Translations under genes and position numbers: made by a program
Part shown: positions 5,098 to 8,414 of the stretch, in pieces
Layout: every line of letters begins with the position of its first letter
Position numbering within the stretch: the stretch's first letter is position 1
Assembly (NCBI GenBank): GCA_937982605.1
Contig: CALJLC010000531.1
Coordinates: 1 to 8,414 of the forward strand
Length of the DNA: 8,414 bases
Direction of reading: 5' to 3'
Source of the DNA: an uncultured Gemmatimonadales bacterium
Lineage (GTDB): Bacteria > Gemmatimonadota > Gemmatimonadetes > Longimicrobiales > Gaopeijiaceae
Notes under the pieces: model-generated
Databases searched by the model: none
The model's input: only the letters and a program-made list of their open reading frames with translations
Told to the model about the DNA's origin: nothing

Positions 5098-6935
5098 GCA
5101 CGGACGCGCGACCCGCGGAGTCGACCGCGGCCGGCGTGCTCCGCCACTACTGGCGGGTGGTGGAGGGGCGACCGGGCCACCTGGCGCTTCCGGTCGTCAT
5201 GATCCTCGTGGCGGGGCTCCTGGAGGGTGCCTCGTACTCGCTGCTGATCCCGCTGTCCGATGCCGCGTCGGCCAGCTCCCTCGCCGAGGTGCTGGAGGGG
5301 TCGCGCTGGTTCGGCTGGATCCTCGCCCTCGTCCCCGACGGGCTCCGCGCCTCCGGATCCCTCGAGGGGTGGCTCGTGGTCGTCGTGATCGGGCTCATCA
5401 TCGTCGGGCGCATCGGCAAGCTCGTCATCGAGTACGTGAACAAGCTCTACGTGGTGCGGCGCAACGAGCGCTGGCGCGTGCGCATCGGCGAGGAGACGTT
5501 CGGTCGGGTGCTCGGCTTCGGCCGGCAGTACTTCGACCGTCACGCGGTCGGCCGGATCGACGCGGAGATCGGCTGGTCGAGCTCGGTCCTGGCCCTCCTC
5601 GTGGCCAGCGAGGGCCTCTTCAAGAACGCCGTCGGCCTGCTCGTGAAGGCCGCGGTGATGTTCGGCATCTCCGTGCCGCTCTCGATCGCATTCGTGGTCT
5701 CGCTCCCCTTCGTGGGCTGGTTCATGAACGTCGTGAACCGGGAGGTCGAGCGGATCGCCCGGCAGAGCGTCGAGGTCGACCGGCGGCTGCGCTCGCGCAT
5801 TCTCGACATCCTCGGCTCGATCCCGCTCGTGAAGGCGTACTCCCAGGAGCGCCGGACGGCCTCGGCGTACGCCGACGTGCTGCGCGAGGCCGAGCCGCTG
5901 GCCGTACGGCGCGACCGCGTCCTGGGCCTGCGCTACCCGGTCGAGGAGGTCGTCATCCTCCTCACGATGCTGATCGTCGAGGGGGCGGTGGTGGCCACCT
6001 CGGAGACGTTCGTGAACGGCGATCTCGTGGAGTTCGGCGCGTTCCTGCTCATCCTCCAGCAGGCGCTCCGTGACTACAAGTACATCTCCGAGTTCAGCCT
6101 GAAGGTCTCCCAGGAGGTCCCGCGGCTCGACGCCGTCGCCGGGCTCTTCAGCGACGAGGGCAAGTACGTGGTCCCCTCTGGCCCGCGCCGCTTCGAGCAC
6201 CTCGCCGACGCGATCACCGTGGAGCACCTCGACTTCGCGTACTCGCCGGGCGTGCCCACGCTGAAGGACATCTCGGCGACGATCCCCGCCGGGCAGGTCA
6301 CGGCGATCGTGGGGCCGACCGGCGCGGGCAAGACGACCTTCGTCGACCTGATCGCGCGCTTCTACGACTGCGCGCCCGGCACGATCCGACTCGACGGCGT
6401 CGACATCCGCGAGTACTCCCTCCCGTCGCTCCACGCGACGATGGCCATTGTCAGCCAGGACGTCTGGCTGCTCAACCGGACGCTACGGGAGAACCTCGTC
6501 TTCGGCCTCGACCGCGCCGCCGAAGACGACGAGCTGATGGACGCCCTCGACGACGTCGACCTCGCGGACTTCACCGAGGCGCTCCCCCGCGGCCTGGACA
6601 CCGAGATCGGAGACCGCGGCGTCCAGCCCTCCGGTGGTCAGCGCCAGCGCGTCGCCCTGGCCCGAGCCCTCCTGCGCGATCCCGACATCCTGATTCTCGA
6701 CGAGGCGACGTCCGCGCTCGACAGCGTCGTCGAGCACCGCGTGGCGCGGGCGATCAAGGGGCGCGCTCACGGGCGGACGCTCCTCATCATCGCGCACCGT
6801 CTGTCGACGATCCGCGACGCCGATCAGATCCTGGTGATGAAGGACGGCCGGGTCGTCGAACACGGCGCCTGGGAGGAGCTCGTGGCGGCGGGCGGCATGT
6901 TCACGGAGCTGCACTCGGCGCAGTACGGGTCGTGA
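5094..6935 (+). CDS. ABC exporter with fused membrane and ATPase domains (MsbA-like)
   Basis: 613 residues, the usual length of a half-transporter that works as a dimer. The chosen start is GTG at 5094, preceded by GGAGG with 7-base spacing and overlapping the sulfotransferase stop. The membrane domain (about 18-345) has hydrophobic segments near 30-55, 94-116, 162-186, 188-212, 284-303 and 312-325. The ATPase domain (about 373-613) has Walker A GPTGAGKTT (407-415), Q-loop Q455, signature PSGGQ (512-516), Walker B ILILDE with D536 and E537, D-loop SALD (540-543) and H-loop H568. All catalytic residues are present; the first signature residue is Pro instead of the usual Leu. Such exporters move lipids, lipid-linked glycans or peptides across the inner membrane. 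Coupling to the sulfotransferase suggests a sulfated lipid or glycan as cargo, which is inference. The last 35 bp overlap the opposite-strand MFS gene. Confidence 0.93.
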   Translation: MSTDARPAESTAAGVLRHYWRVVEGRPGHLALPVVMILVAGLLEGASYSLLIPLSDAASASSLAEVLEGSRWFGWILALVPDGLRASGSLEGWLVVVVIGLIIVGRIGKLVIEYVNKLYVVRRNERWRVRIGEETFGRVLGFGRQYFDRHAVGRIDAEIGWSSSVLALLVASEGLFKNAVGLLVKAAVMFGISVPLSIAFVVSLPFVGWFMNVVNREVERIARQSVEVDRRLRSRILDILGSIPLVKAYSQERRTASAYADVLREAEPLAVRRDRVLGLRYPVEEVVILLTMLIVEGAVVATSETFVNGDLVEFGAFLLILQQALRDYKYISEFSLKVSQEVPRLDAVAGLFSDEGKYVVPSGPRRFEHLADAITVEHLDFAYSPGVPTLKDISATIPAGQVTAIVGPTGAGKTTFVDLIARFYDCAPGTIRLDGVDIREYSLPSLHATMAIVSQDVWLLNRTLRENLVFGLDRAAEDDELMDALDDVDLADFTEALPRGLDTEIGDRGVQPSGGQRQRVALARALLRDPDILILDEATSALDSVVEHRVARAIKGRAHGRTLLIIAHRLSTIRDADQILVMKDGRVVEHGAWEELVAAGGMFTELHSAQYGS

Positions 6936-8133
6936 CGGGGTTGGGCACGCGCCGGAGCAGGATCAGCCCGACCACGAAGAGGGCGGTGATGACGAGGAAG
7001 GCCGGCCGCTGGCTCCCACCCGCGAGGACCGTGACGGTGCCGAAGAGCCAGGGCCCGAGCGCGGACGACGACTTCCCGCACAACGCGTAGAAGCCGAAGA
7101 GCTCCGCCTCCCGCCCGTCGGGGATCAGGAGCGACACGTAGCTCCGGCTCGCGGACTGGACCGAGCCGAGGCCGAAGCCCGCCACCACGGCGAGCCCGAA
7201 GAAGACCGTCTTGTCCTGAACGAAGTAGGCCGAGATCCCCGCGGCGATCCAGAGCACGATGACCGCGCGCAGAACCGGCTTGGGACCGTAGACGTCCGCG
7301 GGCTTGGCCAGCGCGAACGCGCCCGCGAGGGCTGAGAACTGGACGATCAGGAAGAGCAGGATGCTCTCGGTTCGCGTGAAGGCGAACGTTTCTTCGGCAA
7401 CCGGTCCCGCCATCCCGATGATGGTCAGGACGCCGTCGATGTAGAAGAAGAAGGCGATCAGGAAGTTGCGCAGGTCCTTCAGGGCCCAGACCTCCGCCAC
7501 GATCTGGCGGAAGCTGGTGAGCCCCCACCCGGCGGCCTCCCCGAGGGACATCTCGCCCGGCTCGTCGCGCGGAAGGTAGAGGAACGCCGGGATCGAGAAG
7601 ACGAAGAAGAACACCGCGACCATGACCCAGACGAGCTCGATCGTTTCGACGAGCGGGGCCGCGAGCAGGAGCCCGGCCGCCGAGCCCGCGTACCCCACGC
7701 CGAAGCCGAGCCCGGACACGCGGCCCTGCCGGTCCGGCGGCGCGATGTCCGGCAGGAACGAATTGTAGAAGACGAGGGCGCTCTCGAAGCCCACGTTGGC
7801 GACGAGGAAGAGGAAGAAGCCCTGCCATGCCATCCCCACGTCCAGCGTGGTGAACATCGTCACGCCGAAGAGGCAGAGCCCCGTGTAGAAGATCATGAAC
7901 TTCTTCCGCGCTCCGCCCCGGTCGGCGATGGCGCCCAGAAGCGGAGCCGACAGCGCCACGATGATGGCGGACGTGGACAGCGCCCACCCCCACATCTGCG
8001 TGCCGCGTCCCCCCTCCCCACCGACGACGGTCCCGGCGTAGAACGCCGAGAACACCGCGGTGGTGATCACCGCCGGGTACACCGAGTTGGCGAAGTCGAA
8101 CATCGCCCACGCGCCGACCTGCTTCCTGTCCAT
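6901..8133 (-). CDS. MFS transporter of the Atg22/UMF1-like family
   Basis: 410 residues, about 12 hydrophobic segments. The N-terminal WAMFDFANSVYPAVITTAVF (9-28) is a hallmark of bacterial Atg22-like MFS proteins. The cytoplasmic loop after segment 2 has DRGGARKK (71-78), the usual MFS loop motif. FFFYIDGVLTI (228-238) and SVQSASRSY (324-332) are further family-like stretches. Relatives include the yeast vacuolar amino-acid effluxer Atg22; bacterial substrates are mostly unknown, so efflux of small metabolites is only a guess. The start at 8133 follows a good ribosome site (GGGAGAGG, 6 bases before the ATG). The stop lies inside the 3' end of the convergent ABC exporter gene, so the last 11 residues (about 400-410, TTRTAPSAAP) are read antisense to the exporter's last codons. 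It is divergent from an SDR gene across a 206-bp gap. Confidence 0.92.
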   Translation of the reverse strand: MDRKQVGAWAMFDFANSVYPAVITTAVFSAFYAGTVVGGEGGRGTQMWGWALSTSAIIVALSAPLLGAIADRGGARKKFMIFYTGLCLFGVTMFTTLDVGMAWQGFFLFLVANVGFESALVFYNSFLPDIAPPDRQGRVSGLGFGVGYAGSAAGLLLAAPLVETIELVWVMVAVFFFVFSIPAFLYLPRDEPGEMSLGEAAGWGLTSFRQIVAEVWALKDLRNFLIAFFFYIDGVLTIIGMAGPVAEETFAFTRTESILLFLIVQFSALAGAFALAKPADVYGPKPVLRAVIVLWIAAGISAYFVQDKTVFFGLAVVAGFGLGSVQSASRSYVSLLIPDGREAELFGFYALCGKSSSALGPWLFGTVTVLAGGSQRPAFLVITALFVVGLILLRRVPNPVTTRTAPSAAP

Positions 8134-8218
8134 CCGGTGCCTCTCCCGGAGTAGGGGCCGACCCGCCGCACCCGTCCCGGGCGCAGGCGGAGAGCGGCGA
8201 GCCAGAAGAAAGTGACGT

Positions 8219-8250
8219 GGATGTAACGCGGAGCCGCCCCCGTTGCATCC
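8219..8250. promoter_or_regulatory. 10-bp inverted repeat at the centre of the MFS/SDR gap: candidate operator
   Basis: GGATGTAACG (8219-8228) and CGTTGCATCC (8241-8250) are reverse complements except for one T:G position, with 12 bases between. The centre is about 8234.5, and the gap midpoint about 8236.5. Each arm carries TGYAAC, which also resembles -35 elements of ECF sigma factors (for example TGTAAC), but no matching CGTC-like -10 is found at normal distance on either strand. An operator read by a dimeric regulator acting on both genes is the preferred, unproven reading. Confidence 0.4.
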
Positions 8251-8288
8251 CCCTGCGGGCTCCGCGAATCTCAGCGGACCGGCGGCGC

Positions 8289-8302
8289 CCCGGCCGGCCG
8301 GG
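8289..8302. repeat. 14-bp perfect GC palindrome upstream of SDR gene
   Basis: CCCGGCCGGCCGGG reads the same on both strands, 37 bp before the SDR start. It is pure G/C, so chance is not excluded in this GC-rich DNA, and no loop or T-run makes it a terminator. It could be a binding site or a strong leader structure if transcribed. Confidence 0.25.
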
Positions 8303-8339
8303 CCGCGCCCGGAGCCTTCGTCCCCCGACCCACGGCAGC

Positions 8340-8414
8340 ATGAATCGACTCGCAGGCAAGCGAATTCTCATCACGGGCGCTTCCGCCGGCATCGGCGAGG
8401 CCGGCGCCCGCCAC
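8340..8414 (+). CDS. Short-chain dehydrogenase/reductase (SDR), N-terminus only
   Basis: The plus strand opens at the ATG at 8340 and runs 25 codons to the window end: MNRLAGKRILITGASAGIGE and five more residues. The TGASAGIG stretch (12-19) is the TGxxxGxG dinucleotide-binding motif of classical SDRs, preceded by the first beta strand (KRILIT). The enzyme would be an NAD(P)(H)-dependent oxidoreductase, normally about 250 residues; the catalytic Ser-Tyr-Lys residues lie beyond the edge and the substrate cannot be told. No Shine-Dalgarno sequence is visible before the ATG. It is divergent from the Atg22-like gene, with the inverted repeat at 8219-8250 between them. Confidence 0.85.
   Translation, partial: MNRLAGKRILITGASAGIGEAGARH

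Larger units (their letters stand above)
8134..8339. other. Divergent intergenic region between MFS and SDR genes
   Basis: No gene is seen. The region must hold promoters in both directions, but I find no convincing sigma70 -35/-10 pair. It contains an inverted repeat at 8219-8250, almost exactly at its midpoint, and a GC palindrome at 8289-8302, both listed separately. Confidence 0.5.

Noticed and set aside
4875..6434. 519-codon minus-strand open frame opposite the ABC exporter
   Set aside because: The translation is a run of Asp/Arg/His/Glu without domains, while the plus strand encodes a complete ABC exporter with all motifs.
6824..8392. 522-codon minus-strand frame overlapping the MFS gene
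   Set aside because: Gly/Arg/Pro-rich, no membrane segments or motifs; it is another frame of the Atg22-like gene.
1..8414. Search for CRISPR arrays, tRNA/rRNA genes, transposases, integrases and toxin-antitoxin pairs
   Set aside because: No regularly spaced long repeats, no cloverleaf-like segments and no recombinase motifs were seen by eye; a covariance-model scan could still find a short RNA.

Overview
This is a GC-rich chromosomal window with dense genes on both strands and no RNA genes, CRISPR arrays, transposases or other mobile-element signatures that I could see. The gene content suggests Gemmatimonadota or a similar environmental bacterium: an exported BNR/sortilin-type beta-propeller with an 'RAQ' signal-peptide end, an exported fasciclin protein with a 'DAQ' end, a CarH/LitR-type regulator and an Atg22-like MFS protein. 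This assignment is inference from style and content; no marker gene is present.

Left part (1-2455). A BNR-repeat secreted protein (minus, cut by the window edge) follows a secreted single-domain fasciclin protein (minus). The fasciclin gene is divergent from a MerR/B12-binding regulator (plus). The regulator keeps the W-x9-EH signature of adenosylcobalamin photoreceptors. The 175 bp between them is an AT-rich island (58 of the 100 bases 1421-1520 are A/T). It holds two back-to-back sigma70-like promoters and three GTTGTC/GACAAC half-sites exactly 31 bp apart, two of them on the -35 boxes. The simplest reading is a light/B12-controlled switch acting on the regulator and on an adhesion-type protein. 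This is the most interesting part of the window.

Middle part (2465-4169). Two minus-strand genes: an exported or lipoprotein-like RidA-family protein and, 97 bp downstream, an unrecognised 358-residue protein with four CxxC pairs. The latter ends convergently against the regulator, and a small hairpin contains both stop codons.

Right part (4288-8414). A sulfotransferase overlaps by 4 bases an MsbA-like ABC exporter with membrane and ATPase domains in one chain, so the two are probably translationally coupled and may make and move a sulfated lipid or glycan. The exporter ends 35 bp inside the 3' end of a convergent Atg22/UMF1-like MFS gene. That MFS gene is divergent from the start of a short-chain dehydrogenase at the right edge. 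A 10-bp inverted repeat sits almost exactly in the middle of the 206-bp gap between them.

Several genes (regulator, sulfotransferase, SDR) lack a clear Shine-Dalgarno sequence. Others (fasciclin, CxxC protein, ABC exporter, MFS) have good ones, and these decided the start codons.
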